Notes: generated by a model not told the origin, from the sequence alone. DNA of 64,000 nucleotides from Mallotus nudiflorus (GCA_947683625.1 CANTUR010000383.1:2886501-2950500), one strand, 5' to 3'; shown: positions 34,977 to 47,679, counted from the stretch's first letter. A program made the numbers and translations.

Positions 34977-35500
34977 TGACCAACAAACGCAGACGACTCT
35001 CGCAGGCGGTAAACTTAGTTTTCAAATAAGCAATAACCAATGTGAATGAACAAGACTTACAATGAAACAAGAACTTTTCTCAAAATGGTTGGCCCTCAGA
35101 GATAGGTAGGGACTTGATTTTTGCACACCCAAATGCAAGAATAGCCTTTTCTTCTTCAAAATAAACTCCTAATTTTCTTCCCCAATCTCTTTCCTTTTTT
35201 TCCTCTCCTTCTTATACACTCCTATGATTTTTTTTCCAGCTCTCTTTGAACGTCTCTCCTAAGATTTTTTCCAACTCTCCCTCTGCGAACCCCCAACCTT
35301 GCTTTTCTCTTTTCATTTTATATTTCTCAAACTCAATCCCTACCCCTACTCTCTTCATCATTGTCATCCCCTTTTTAGCCCACAATTTTTTCCCAAAAAT
35401 CAACTATTTCTACAGTAATTGTAGAGCAAGAACAGGTGGGGGCCCACTAACTTGCTGTCCTTGATGAACCTCATTTAATGTAGTAGCAAGTGGTCTGTTG

Positions 35501-35538
35501 AAGAGGTTATCGCCTCTTTGAAGAGGTGATGCCTCTTC
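35501..35538. repeat. paired AAGAGG/CCTCTT inverted repeats in solo LTR C
   Basis: Two adjacent hairpin units: AAGAGG...CCTCTT (35501-35518) and GAAGAGG...CCTCTTC (35520-35538). They are built on the same core as the inverted repeats at 34445 and 34943. Confidence 0.85.
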
Positions 35539-35879
35539 ACCCAACTGCCAACTCTTGGGCTTTTAGGTCTAGGCCTTTTGGGCCAACGAGTTTGGGCTTG
35601 GAATTGTGTTTACATAAGTTTAGGTTCTTGGACTTAGACTCTTAGGTCCATTCTTAAGAAAATTTCGAGCTTCTCTTGCATTTGAGTTTTCTCATAATTG
35701 GGCTTTATTACGGGCCGATTAAACCGAGCATCCACAATTCGCCTCCTATCATGAGCCAATCGAATCGGGTGTCTACAACTGAACCAATAGTCATTCCAGT
35801 GAAATAGTAAAGCTTTTGTGGCCATTGCAGGTTGCCTTATGATATGTTTAATCTTAATTCCCACTTAATCTTTTTGCAG

Positions 35880-35979
35880 CAATTGTGAATTAACTTGCTC
35901 AGGCAACTACGACTCCTGAATATGTTGGGATTAGTAGGAGTAAAAGGACAAAGTGTGTACCAAATTCTAACACTACAGA
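35880..35979 (+). pseudogene. possible exon of unknown host gene
   Basis: A T-rich tract ending TTTTTGCAG precedes about 100 bases open in one frame after an early stop (TTTPEYVGISRSKRTKCVPN), ending ATGAG before TGCGTG. The KR-rich segment could be a later exon of the MYB relic, which has a basic SP-KK-type region there, but the match is weak. It could also be chance. Confidence 0.25.
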
Positions 35980-36499
35980 TGAGTGCGTGATTTCAATTGT
36001 ATGTAAAATTTTATGTTTCTCAGATAACATGCTATTTAAACATGAATTTTTTAATGGAATGTTGATCTTATATAACTTTCTTTTACTTTTCCGTTTCAGT
36101 TGTCTTGTCTTTTTTCATTATTATAATATACTCTTCTTTTATGTAAACATCAAGCATAACATTTGTCTTCTTGCTGATTGCAATTTTCTGTTGTTGGCAT
36201 AACGATGTTTATATATGGCTTGTGGCTACGTTCTTTACAATGGTTTTTTATGGCAATCTATTCTGAAATATATTCCCAAATTCATTCGGTGTGAGTAAAT
36301 CCATATTTTACTCTTTAAAGCGTGCGTATTGACAGGTAAGGGTGGAAATAAGGGTGAAGGTAAGCTACCTTTCAGTTTACTTTTTAAGTAATTGATTATG
36401 ATAACCTTTAGCTGGTAAGATTTATGTCACAACATTTATGCCTGTTTCTTTGCCCCGTTTTCCAATTATAAATTTTTTTCGTTATTAAAATGTAAACAG

Positions 36500-36625
36500 A
36501 ACTTTTTTGCGGATCTTCAAGATAGACAAGGTCAATTTGGAATAGCAAACATTCAAATTGGACTTGCAACACTTGAATAAGTTTTATTAAATATTGCCAG
36601 GCAGGCAGAGCTGGAAAGTGCTGAT
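36500..36625 (+). pseudogene. ABCA-type ABC transporter exon (C-terminal region)
   Basis: After a TAAACAG acceptor the + strand reads FFADLQDRQGQFGIANIQIG and then LATLE, a stop, and VLLNIARQAELESA. This is the conserved block after the nucleotide-binding domain of plant ABCA2-type transporters, which couple ATP hydrolysis to lipid-related transport across membranes. The Glu codon that normally follows LATLE is TAA, one clear disabling change. A second exon follows at 36675. The upstream membrane and ATP-binding exons are not in the window. Confidence 0.8.
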
Positions 36626-36674
36626 ATGAAGACTTTTTCATTTATGTCTTATTTGCCTAAAATTAAAAATGCAG

Positions 36675-36950
36675 ATACCAGTTCGAGCTAGATTTGTCAG
36701 GATTCCGTTAATAGAATCTCAAGAAAGTCCTAGAGGCATCATGGTTGAAGTTTACTGGGAGCAAGATGATTGTGGTAGTCTCTGCATTTCTGGCCACTCT
36801 GCAGAAATGCTAATGACTCCAAAGTTGTTCGACGATTGATTTCTCCAACACCAACTTGCAATAGAAATTTCCTAGGCAAGAGGAGAGGACCAGTTAATTG
36901 AATCGTGATATATCCCAATCAGACAAATATTACCAATTCTTAGATGATAT
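36675..36950 (+). pseudogene. ABCA-type ABC transporter, last exon
   Basis: It follows an AAAAATGCAG acceptor. One frame reads IPVRARFVRIPLIESQESPR, then GIMVEVYWEQDDCGSLCISG and HSAEM, matching the C-terminal tail of plant ABCA2-like proteins. After a frameshift, SPTPTCNRNFLGKRRGPVN lies near 36842-36898, corresponding to the usual Gly/Arg-rich end. Introns are retained, so this is a DNA-level copy rather than a processed one. Confidence 0.8.
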
Positions 36951-38142
36951 AGTTCCTTATGTAAGTCCTTATTTATCCATTCATTTTCTGCACATTCGAT
37001 TAACAATATCTTATCTTTGTACAGTCCTTTAATAGTACAGAACAATATCTTTCTTTATTTATTTTGTTGATTTTGATCTTGTTAACATTGTTACTATAAG
37101 TACAATAATGTTGGGATGGGGACGAGGAAAATCAGATGTTAAAAAAAAAAGCTGCATAGAAACCAACAATGCATATTAGTACATTCAAAATTCATTGATG
37201 TACCAAGGTGAACAGATGCACGGAGTACTGTTTAGCTTATTTTAGTTTCATAAAAGATTAAAGGTGGTATAGAATTGAATTTTATACTATCGACAGACAG
37301 CCACAAATCACATCAAAACCAAGCACATTTTAGAATTAATAAATGATTGTAGCACAACAAATGTTCGCAACCTATGATGTACATTCACTCACAAACATCC
37401 ACAGGGGACTCCGTGCAAACATGAACGACTTGCAAAATTTCCTGCCAAACCTCATACATATTAATTCTTCCTACACCCACAGACTGGTTTTTTAAATGCA
37501 TAGCTTGAGTATAACACAACGGAAGACATGAAATCTCTGTTCAGTCACTGATCGTTTCCGTTGTCGTGGGCTGCGAATGAAATCTCTGTTATCGTCGGTA
37601 CAAGAGAGATGCTTGTTTGATTATTTTAATAATTTTTTAATTATTTTAATACTAATTTAATTTTAAACATCTATACATATCTCCAAAAATATATTGAACT
37701 CAAAAGTCAAGTTGTAAATTTGATAAATTCACAAATTTTCATCAATTTATTTCATATTCATTTTTATTAGTATTTATCTAAAATGAAGTAATATATAACA
37801 TAAATAATTTTAAAAAATGAAAAAATTAATGAAATTAAACACAAGATAAATACAAAATAAAATTGATTAATATTGTAATTTGGTCGTTTTATTTTAAAGT
37901 GTTGATAGAAAAATTGTAATTGTTGAAAATTAGTTAGAATTGTTATTTTATTTTATCTCATTAAAATAGAAGGGTTAAAAGTGTTAGCTTTTATAAACTA
38001 GGAGCAGTAAAATGTTTTAATTATTAAGAAATTAACTAAATTTAACAGAGGGAGAAAAATGTTGACAGAACTAAAAAATAGAGAGATAAATATTCAATTT
38101 TTAAAAAAGATGGATAAAGAAGTGAAAATTAAGTCAAAAGGG

Positions 38143-38144
<2 letters not shown>
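36951..38144. other. AT-rich intergenic stretch
   Basis: No gene or element recognised. Scattered A/T-rich sequence with no supported open frame. Confidence 0.5.

Positions 38145-38196
<52 letters not shown>
38145..38196. repeat. (TA)n microsatellite
   Basis: About 26 uninterrupted AT dinucleotides. Confidence 0.95.
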
Positions 38197-38199
<3 letters not shown>

Positions 38200-38860
38200 A
38201 AATGTTTAGGCATCTCTTAATACTGTATGGGTTATTTAACTACTATAATAAAATTGTAAATGAAAGATGTTCGTTCTCTTGTTTTCTAGACTCTTTTGGT
38301 TGTTCATCTCCTTTCATTTTATCGTTTTAGAGACCAATTTATGGCCATAAGAAAAAAGGAGTGAAAGATTATAAAGGACTTCAAAATTTTCAAAAATGAA
38401 TGCTATCAGTGGAATCAACATGATGAAAGGATTCAAAATATCTAGTTTGTTTGGGTTAATACGAAGGTTATACAACTTAAGTATTGATGAACTGTATAAT
38501 AGGAGATAACCTTTCTCTTTTAAATTAACGACAATTTGAGTTTGATATCTCAAGATATCCCTAGAAAGAAGTTATCTTATTTGTTTTAAATAATGATGTT
38601 TTTTCTTGTATATATTTAAGAATATGAATTTGATTATGTATATAAATGTTTTCATATACATAATATAAACCAAAAATATTTGAAATTGAATGATATTGTA
38701 ATATCAAATACATTTTATTTTTTGAAAAACAAGAGACGCTTAATGCCTAGTAAATTATTTTTATTTTGAAATATATATCATATGATATATAAATAGTTGG
38801 AAAAATATTATGAGATTATTCAATATTCTTTATGTAGCTGAATACCTTTTTTTCTATAAA
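38197..38860. other. AT-rich stretch
   Basis: Contains a minus open stretch (38553-38314) of Leu/Ile-rich sequence without recognisable domains, probably chance. Nothing else supported. Confidence 0.4.
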
Positions 38861-38867
38861 ATATTAA

Positions 38868-39395
38868 AGGTACACCCTCTTGGATTTCTTGATTTATACA
38901 CGCAGCGAAAATCAAAAATTTTAATCATGAAACCCCTACAAGATTCATATAATTCGAATAAATCGATTAAGAGAGATTCCAAAAACTCACCAAGAAGATT
39001 TTAAAACAAGAAGGTTGGAAGGAAGAGAGGAGGTTCACACCTGTGATACCCTATTTCAAACTTTTCATATCGTCTTATCGGATTAAGGCACCACTAATAA
39101 AGTCACACCCTCTACCAACATCCACATGAACAGGGTATACAAAATGATGTAGGTGTGCTAGCACGTTTTAAGTCTCACTTTTGTTCTCTCTATGTGTATT
39201 TTCTTTCCACAAAGAAGTAGCAGAAGGAGGAGAATGGGAGAGTTCTAAAACCCTAGAGAAAAGAAAGAGATGTATTTATAGACATCTCATTTAGGGTTTT
39301 TTAAACCCTTTACTTACCAAAACAGTTTTTGTAAACTTGAACTTCTATTTTTACTTTGATTCTAATTCCAATTTAGAATTATTTTCTATTTATTC

Positions 39396-39401
<6 letters not shown>
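38868..39401 (+). repeat. interspersed repeat D, copy 1 (LTR-like)
   Basis: It shares an ordered set of words with 63690-64000: an ACGCAGCGAAAATC-like start, TTGGAAGGA-GAGAGGAGGTTCAC, CACC-GTGA-ACC, ATCCACA-GAACAG, and GGTGTGCTAG near its right side. Both are in the same orientation. The pattern resembles a retrotransposon LTR or leader, but no coding domain is linked, so the family is left open. Confidence 0.5.

Positions 39402-39456
<55 letters not shown>
39402..39456. repeat. (TA)n microsatellite
   Basis: About 27 TA units within repeat D sequence. Confidence 0.95.
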
Positions 39457-39458
<2 letters not shown>

Positions 39459-41440
39459 CACCTATTCTAAGTGTACAACTGTGTAAGCTCACACAACATT
39501 AACAATGGGCCTAAAATTCTCATTTTAACCCATAAGTCATAAGTGACTTTTAGCAAGACATTATGATTACCTAAGTTATGTGAAGCTCGATAATCCAACA
39601 TAACCTAATTCATAGTGTGTATTATAGTCCTTTTGTCACATGATATCTTGATTGAGCATAAGGCATGGTTCAGTTATATTATTTCTCGATCTCAAGTACA
39701 CTTATATTAATAACTCTTTATCTGATATTAAGAACTCTTTATCAACTTATTCTAGCATGGCCATGCATTTCTCTTTAGTTCAACTTATCGAGGGCCTATA
39801 GATATCTTCTCACTATAAGTGAGGCGCAAATTCTATCTCAATCACTCACATTACTCATATAACTCATTAAATATCCAATCACAACTTATTTTACCATGTT
39901 AAAGATGATGTAAGAATGTGTCAAAATACAGAACTTATTAAATAGGAAACCATGGTGATTGATGAGAGCAAAATATTTATTGTTGATTTATTCTTTACCA
40001 CTTAGTTTGATGATAATTTTTATGATATTATGAGCTAATTAATGTGTTTTTATGAATTAAAAGTCAAAACTAAGGCATTAAGCAAGATGTGCAATTTTCA
40101 ATTAATTGGTATATTTGACCTCCAAATTTCGTGAAGGTTTTGGTGTACCTAGAGCTTCATAATAAGAAAATGGTCTTCTAGGCAAGTGGACTTCTTAAGG
40201 TTGCTAAATTAGGTTTACTCATCAAGATTAGAATTCATTTGTATTGTCACAACTTAGGCCAAAGTTAGAAGATGCAGATTTGTCACTATGTTTAGCATAT
40301 GTTAGTAAATAAGCCATATCTTTAGCTATAGAGGTCCAATTCATATGATTCAAGGTTCAGTTGAAAGCTATGACCATGGCTATAATTCTTATGAAGAGCC
40401 CAACTCTAGATTCGAAGTTAATCAATATGGATTTCCTATTATAATTTGCTATTACTATAGGAAGTAGATACAAATAGAGATAAAAAAAAGAGTTATTATT
40501 GGGAGTTATTGTAACATTTTGGGATTTTTAAAAAAGGGCTTAATAGTGCTTTTTAATAAAAGAGAATAATGCAGAGAGATTGTTAAGAGATTTAATGTTA
40601 GTAACATCCTGATGATTTAAAAGAGAGGTTGAGAGTGCTTTTAAAAGGGGGAATAATGCAAAAAAAAAAAAAAAGAATAGCTTCTAGGAGAAGATGCATT
40701 GCTAGATTTTCTTGTTTAGTTCAAGGGGATTTTGAGCCCTAACTCAAGTTGATGGTGCTTTCATTTTAGTAACATTATTTCTTCATTTTTCCTTTTGAGA
40801 AATTGTTGATGTTATTATGTTCTTAATGTGAAGTGATGTTTGGTTTATTGATTTAAATAAGGCCTGTTGAATTAATTCATTGAATATCAATTGCTAGATT
40901 AAGGAATTAGATTACATAATTTATCTCTTTTCTAAATCATTAAGTAGTAAAATAGAAAAATAGGATTATGGACAAGCTTTCTTATTATTTCTATGAATAA
41001 CACAACTTAAATTAAACATCCAAACTTGTGTAAGAGTTGCTTAAATCAATTTAATTCCTTTATTCTTAATGTTGCCAATATATTAAACCTAAAGAGCTTG
41101 TTTTAGGTTGTAAATTTGTTAAATTCTAATGAGAACTTGTTCAATAGAATAAGAATTAAAGGGGAATTTCATATAATAGAGCTTATTATTACCTAGAATT
41201 GATAGTTTCTTGGGAAGGGAAAAACTTATCACTGTTAATTAAATCTATCACTTGTAAGGTGAAATTGAACCAAGAATTAAGTTTTTATTCATTGCATTTG
41301 TTTTCAATTTAATTTAATTTAGTTTAATTTGGAATTTAAACCCCCCTTTTCCTTTACTTTTCATTTTCCATAATCAATTTTCAATTAGGATTTGTTTAGA
41401 ATTAGAGTTTTTAATTAAATTAACTAGAATTGGTTATACT
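39457..41440. repeat. non-coding LTR-like stretch
   Basis: AT-rich, with no frame. A segment near 39982 starts TGTTGATTTATTC, and the right end near 41440 is followed by sequence leading into retrotransposon frames on the minus strand. It may be an LTR of that element, but I could not define ends or duplications. Confidence 0.35.
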
Positions 41441-42540
41441 TCTTGATGTGTAGTCTGCAAGTATAAGGAATCATACAATTAGTAATTAAATATCAATCCT
41501 ATATAGATTGTAAATTGAGTATTGTTATACTAATTGTGCTTTGTTTGTTTAAGCAATAAAAAATGGTGTTTTAAAATTAACTAAAATTAAATTAAATAAA
41601 TCTGAATTGATTAATAATTAATTTAAAAAGCTAGGGTTCTTATTATTAATTCAACCATTTCTTAAGATCAATTAGTACCTAAGCCATACCTAGCCTTAAT
41701 CTAATTAGAAGCATCTAAAGAATCCTCCCCTCAGACAAACCCATAATTAACCAAGTACATTAACATCTTAAAGAGCATTGGAGTAAAAGGAGTATTTAAA
41801 GATATTCTTTTCAAATTCAGCTCCCAACGAGTGTGTTTTATGCTCCATCTCATTTTTTTAAGAAAACAAACTAAAATATATGAGAATTTAACCACACTAA
41901 GGTCATATTCAAATTCGTACTTACAAACATTTTTCTCAAACATCAATTACCTAAATTCATTTGTTCAATATAAAAGTAAGCATAAAGTTCATTAAAATGT
42001 AAAAATTTTCTAACCACAAATTACTCTCCTAATTTAAAAAGTCCAAAAAATTCATTAAAAGAATATTAAAGCATTTATTTAAGAAAACTAGACTTTAATG
42101 AATAAGACTCTACATATGAATAGGTTACAATAATCCAAGTGTGAGAGTAATGCATGAACAACATAAAAACTAAACCAAAACATGCATGACTCTTAAAGTA
42201 AAATAAACAAACAAACATGAAAAGAAAATAAAAATACACAAAAACTAAATAACAATGTACTTCCTCATTTTAATGCACTTAATGGAGAGGTTAAAGGAGT
42301 GGCAACAATAGCTTTTGTTGCCTTATTAATCATCTTAGACCTTTTGTTGTGAAGGAGTATGCAGAAGATTTCATTAATTTGGGCTTACAATCTTTCAGCC
42401 CTTAATTCACATTGCCTCTCAAATTTGTCTATATCATTAGACAAATCCATAATCATGTTCCCAATCCTATTGTCAAATATGTCCACTAGCTCTTTAATCT
42501 TTTTTAGGATCTCATCACTTTAACTTTTAGTGTTTCCTCT
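41441..42540 (-). other. 3' non-coding part of a minus-strand retroelement
   Basis: Mostly AT-rich. A minus open stretch at 41946-41731 has no recognised domain. It lies downstream of the transposon-protein frame ending at 42550 and probably belongs to the same element. Confidence 0.35.
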
Positions 42541-42549
42541 TTTGCTTGT

Positions 42550-43510
42550 TTAGCTCTCACTTTCATTAGTTTCTTCCTCCTTTAAATTAAAAGGCAAAGG
42601 GACTTCATCATGTTGCATCACCGCTTGATGCAACAAATAACATCTTTTTGAAGTGACATCATGAAACTCATTAAACTTTATGATGATTTTAGCCCTAACA
42701 AGGTAATCTTCATCTAGGGATTCAACTTTTTGTGGCTTTAATTGACATTTAAGAAATTTGAATGGAGCAAAATACAATGCCAAACCAGTGACAATATGCC
42801 CTATTGACAATAATGCTTTCTTAGCTTGCACGACACGCCACATAAAACATAAAATGAAGTATGTACTATATACTTTTGTGTTAGTCTTCAAACACCACAA
42901 CATAAATAACTCATCAACAGAAACCCTAGTGCTATCTTTTCTTCCAAAGATTGTGTGTGACATGAATTTATACATGATTAAATATAAGTGATCATTGGTC
43001 AAACCATTAGTAATTACTTGACCCTCATAAACTCTATCACCTCAATGATTTCATGCTAAAAATGACTCATATTATAATCCAATAGAGGTTGACAAACACC
43101 TCCTTTAGGAAAACTAAAGATATCAAACATGATTTCATAATAAAAAATACTATTTACCAAAGAACCTACATGAAAAAACCCTTTGATTTGGATCTAGAAT
43201 CTTGAATGTAGTATGAAATTCTACACTTAGCTTAAAGAATACATCATGTTGGGCTGTAGCCAAATTTGACCACCCTAATTTATTGCAAAAAAAATCTATG
43301 GTTCCCTTAATCTCCATATTCAAAAGTACCTCATCATTAAAGTATTTTGACTTGTTGAAATTTCTTTTAACTAAGGAGCGGAATCTCTTACCTTCCTCTT
43401 TAGAATAATGGCAAAGAAAGCTTGATAATCATTCCTTATGTCTTTGGACTTATCCTTTCCATCACTAAGCCTCATTCCTTGATATAAAGTTCTTGTTCTA
43501 GCCATCACAA
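42550..43510 (-). pseudogene. plant-transposon-protein type ORF, copy 1
   Basis: The 150-residue minus open stretch (43002-42550) includes MYKFMSHTIFGRKDSTRVSV, DELFMLWCL and ALLSIGHIVTGLALYFAPF. This resembles the putative plant transposon protein domain found in LTR retroelements (a helical, env-position domain of unknown function). Upstream to about 43510 the frame is stop-broken but still reads HFWHE-like and IRNDYQAFFAIIL-like segments. The C-terminus is Glu-rich. Function is unknown even in the family. Confidence 0.5.
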
Positions 43511-44425
43511 TAATGTTAGCACTCTACAAAAATAAAACCACACAAAAGAATGAAAATAACAAGAACAAAAACAAAAGAAAAGAAGGGTTTAAATAAGAAA
43601 AAGAGGCATGGGCTACAAGAAATTCTATTCCTAAAACAAAAAGGAAAAGAAATAAATTTAAAATTTGTATAAAAAAATAAAATAATCAAGTCTAAATTTC
43701 CTTAATCAAATAAGAATTAGGAATTAAAAAAGAAGTTAAGCTCATCTAGAATCCTAATTTAATAAGGAAACTCAAATCAAGAATAAAGTCAAATAAAAAA
43801 TTTGCAATCAAATTAAAATAAGAAACAAAATAAAAAAAAGTAAAAAATTAATAAAAAATTAAAAATATTAAAATTTGAAAAATTTTAATTCCACCCCCAC
43901 ACTTAAAATGTGCAATTTCCTTATTGCAAGTGCTCTTGACATATTTAGAATAGGAAAAATTTGTGCTACTTTTGTCATCAGGGCATACAACTATGTGCCT
44001 CAAGGTGCATGACCATGAGACTTGCTTTATTGAAATGTGATGCTGCAAGGCACATGATTGTGCACAAATATGTGCATGGCCATACAACCTAATCATAAAA
44101 ATCACCCTTGTTAGCACCTTCGAAAACATGCAATGCTTCTTTTCACACCTTAATTCAACTTGTTTTCTTTATATTGCATTGGAAAAGCATTATAAATTCA
44201 TTAGAATAATGTAAGAGAGAAATTAACTTAAAAAAATAATAATTAACATTAACAAAATAAAAATCTCCAAACAATATAAAAAAATAAACTATAATAACTT
44301 AAACAAAATGCAATAAAACATAACAAAACATAAGCTTAAGAACACATTCTTCCACAAAACAAAAAATTAAAAACAACTTAAAATAAACATTGTTCAAGCT
44401 AAAATGAAATGAATTTAAAAACAAA
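43511..44425 (-). other. spacer between the two transposon-protein frames
   Basis: AT-rich. On the minus strand TAAGTGTGGGGGTGGAATT (about 43905-43887) resembles the purine/GT-rich tract seen near the 3' end of some plant Ty3/gypsy elements. The minus open stretch at 44129-43848 overlaps it and is not supported as a gene. Confidence 0.4.
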
Positions 44426-44429
44426 GGCT

Positions 44430-45400
44430 TCATTCTTTATTTTCCTCAAATGAGGATTCTTCTTCTTCCATCTTAACATTATGTGGGAATGGAGGTGGAA
44501 CAAAATTTTGCAAGTTTAAATAGGCATTAACGTTATTGTTGATCATGCTCAATGTGCGATTCATTTGCCTTGAAGTGAGACCCATTATTTCAACTTCTGA
44601 ATTCAACTCACCCACATTGGAGTCAACGAATCAAACTTGTAACTCTACGTTATCCAACCTCTCAATGACATCATTACGGGTAGCATCTCGATCTTCCTCC
44701 TCCTCCTCCTCTTCTTCTTGTTGTGCTTTCAGAGGTACGGGTTAGATAAGAAAAGCTCTTCCCGTATGATCAACTATAACTAAACCCCTAGCTTCCATTA
44801 TGCTAGTATCAATGAAATGATAACCCTTTACCTTCTCAAATGGCATTTTTTCAATGTCAAAGCCTATGTATTTAGCTATAGTAGTTACTAGTCCTCCAAC
44901 TTTGATAGCCCTAGTCACTTTTGAAATAACATCTCTCAATTTTATAGCTAAGGCATGACACACATTAAGCTTTCTATCATTGACCATGGAATACAAAATG
45001 TTAAGCTCTATGGTGGTGACCACGAAATTCCTTTATTTCTAAGGAAATAAGGAATGGGCCATAAGTATATGCAAATATTTCAATGCAGGTGATTGAATTT
45101 GAGATTCTTTCATCGTCTTAACATCATAGGAAGCTCTTATCTCCTTGATTATTTTTCTCTAAAACTCATTCCTATCATATATAACATTAGCATCTTAGTT
45201 CTTGGAAAAATGGAAAACATCATTAAGTGTAAATAATTCTAAAGTGTGATCCTCATTCCCAAAATAAAAAGTGAGCATGAGAGTGTGTTCATTAAAGCTA
45301 AATGAAGAGAGAAACTCATAAGCAGGTGTAGCATAAGAGGGATTTTACATCAAGACAAATTCATTCCACCCCATCCTATTAACATACAAATTAAACTTAT
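44430..45400 (-). pseudogene. plant-transposon-protein type ORF, copy 2
   Basis: The minus open stretch 45023-44742 reads ELNILYSMVNDRKLNVCHAL, then KVGGLVTTIAKYIGFDI and GYHFIDTSIMEARGL, matching the conserved core of the plant transposon-protein domain. After a stop comes a Glu-rich run (EEEEEEED, about 44715-44690) and then GELNSEVEIMGLTSRQMNRT (to 44430), a coiled-coil-like tail. Upstream (45400-45024) the frame is stop-broken but recognisable (FGNEDHTLELFTL). It is distinct from copy 1 in sequence but has the same layout. Confidence 0.55.
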
Positions 45401-47679
45401 CTAGCAACCCAATTTCAGTCAAAGATGTAGCACTCATATACTTATTAGGCACAATCATTCTGCCCATCATTTGCTTAAACTTATTCATATGCCCATTATG
45501 CCTCTTATTAATATTCCCCTAATTAGCCCTCACCTCCTCCTAAACTATGGAGGGTGAGGGCTTGACCTCTTTATAATCTTGATGACTCTATGTCTTTAGG
45601 GTCTTCTCTTTTCTTTTGTTATTTTAATTAATAATTCATCTCTTTTCAATACTAGTCTAGAGCAGTTGGAAGTGGAGTTCAAATGTTGAATAAAGGGTTT
45701 AGCCAAATTATAGAGAGAATTTGATAAGCTCACTTTGACTTGTTCGGATGAAAAAGTCTTAACTGTGATTGAAGTTTATGATTATATAGAAAGAAAATAA
45801 CTAGTAGAAAGATCATAGGAGGGCACTTGGGAGCTACCTCACCTCATAAGGTAATCCAAACTCTGACTTCAAAATGGGTTTGACAGTTGTGACGTCAACT
45901 GTGAACTATTTTATAAGTCTATTATGTGTTTCCTTTCTTTCGAGGTCCTCCTAACGATCTAGTTGAGGTTGCGCCATCTTGTGATGATGATGGAGCATAC
46001 AATGTGATGCTTAGGCATTGGGTACTTCAGTGGTTAAAGTGTGGTACTACTGGCTTTGGATACTATTAAAGAAGCCTATGCTCAGGTGAATGCCTCCTTT
46101 TTGGGTAAGGGTTAGCCTTGCTAGCCATTTGCTTGCTTGAATTATACACATTCAAAGACTAGTTCGAGAAAGGAGTAGAACTTAAGGGCTCAGACTATTC
46201 ATTCACATATAAGTTCACCTAAGAAGGGGTGAAGGCTACCTAGAAGTGATGGTCAAAGTTTGGGTGCCAAAGAAGGTTTCCTGGACAGGGCAGAAAAGTA
46301 GTATAGCCTTAGTCGCTATGGAGTTTGATTGCTTACCCTGGGCCTTATCTAATCCTCATTGTTATATAATATAATTTGTTATTTGGAATATTTATCAAAA
46401 TTGTAAGAATACTCTATGTTGTTTTACTTACAAAAATATAGAGTGACCTAGGAGAGATAATACCTATATAACATATGAAAATTGATCAGGAAAAATCCTA
46501 AGTTTTATTCACTATCACCCCTAGGGGTAAAGGAATTTAAAAAAAAATAAAAATGATAACTTTTACTAGTATGGTAACATATACTCGACCTATTGATGTG
46601 ACTCTTATATTTTTTTTATAGTTTCGAAAGAAGATATTGTTCTAATTCTGACTTAGATTTGTTATTGGAAATGATAATTTGTTATTACAAAAATATGCCT
46701 TTATATTATCCTTCATTGGGACTTCAAGATGTATATTCAATTCAAAAGAAATTGAAGGAGGGGTCATACACCATATGTCCCTTAAAAAAAGGTTCAACCT
46801 TGCTTTTCAAGGGGTTATACAAATAAAGCAAAAAATTTATATATAAAAAATATAAATATAAGCTTGTAATTCCTAATGATAAAGATAGGCTTCTACTAGA
46901 TAGTCTAGCTATACTACTAAAATATCGCTATATAGCTGATAAGGGAAGGAGGATTAATTTAGCTTTTGGTAAAGAAATTTGCTTTTTTTTCAAAAATATA
47001 TAAGTTTATTAAAAAAATAAGTTCAATACAAAATGTAAATAAAATAATTAGTATCGACCTATTCGAGTCCTCTTTTAGCATTAGTAGAAATTATCTTAAT
47101 TTTCAGCTTTTAGAGGCTATTAGTAACAAAATAATCTTGAATTTGTGTTCTTGATATTTGTCTTTAGTAGTCATGATAAATCCACACAATCCTAATTTTC
47201 TCAATGATAAAGATGTTGGTTTACCAATTTATAGATAGCTTTATTACTTTATCACTTTTAAATTTTGCATTACTGGAATTTAATGATTTTATACTCACTT
47301 TTAATCCTGACCTTACCTTTGTCTGATATTTGGATGAAGTATTGATCTTCTTTTCCTCCCCTTCAGAAGAAAGTGAAGGCATTGAAAAAATAACATATGG
47401 GTCAACTGATGACGACACCGAATTCAATGAAATAGAATCATATGTGTGTCTTTTGGATGATAAAACTCATTTGAAAAGGGAAATTACTTCTTTTTTGTGC
47501 CTTTTAACATTCATAGTTTCTTTCAGTTTTGGCATCATTAGCTTAGTGAGTAGCATTTGCCTGCTGAGGCTGAATGGATTCCATGGCTGCTTATCACTTA
47601 ATTGAGCTGCTTTTCCTTTTACTATCATCTTAACCTGGTTGGTGAGTTGGAACCAAGTGAATCACTTTTTTGGTTTAAA
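45401..47679. other. unassigned stretch, possibly partly organelle-derived
   Basis: No firm gene. 45900-46340 has a more balanced base composition, like the organelle-derived DNA further right. A + open stretch at 47330-47605 encodes an acidic N-terminus and a hydrophobic tail (FLCLLTFIVSFSFGIISLVS) with no family I recognise, and an antisense Ser/Lys-rich frame overlaps it. The left edge of the organelle insertion lies somewhere in this region. Confidence 0.35.

Larger units (their letters stand above)
33596..35777 (+). mobile_element. solo LTR C, same superfamily as solo LTRs A and B
   Basis: It starts TGTAGGCGGTACGGTTTAG and ends CGGGTGTCTACA, flanked by ACTGG (33591-33595) and ACTGA (35778-35782). 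The start parallels solo LTRs A and B (TGTAG..GG..GTTTAGC-CGTG) and all three end GTG-TACA. No internal coding region. It contains several AGAGG/CCTCTT inverted repeats, described separately. Family assignment to Ty3/gypsy is by end sequence only. Confidence 0.75.

Noticed and set aside
35212..35464. Open frames on both strands near the end of solo LTR C
   Set aside because: They overlap antisense to each other in pyrimidine-rich LTR sequence and show no domain.
34445..35538. CRISPR-like array reading of the repeated hairpins
   Set aside because: Spacing is irregular, units are few and divergent, there are no cas genes, and the setting is a plant LTR.
38314..38553. 79-residue minus open frame
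   Set aside because: Leu/Ile/Asn-rich composition in AT-rich DNA and no family. Likely chance.
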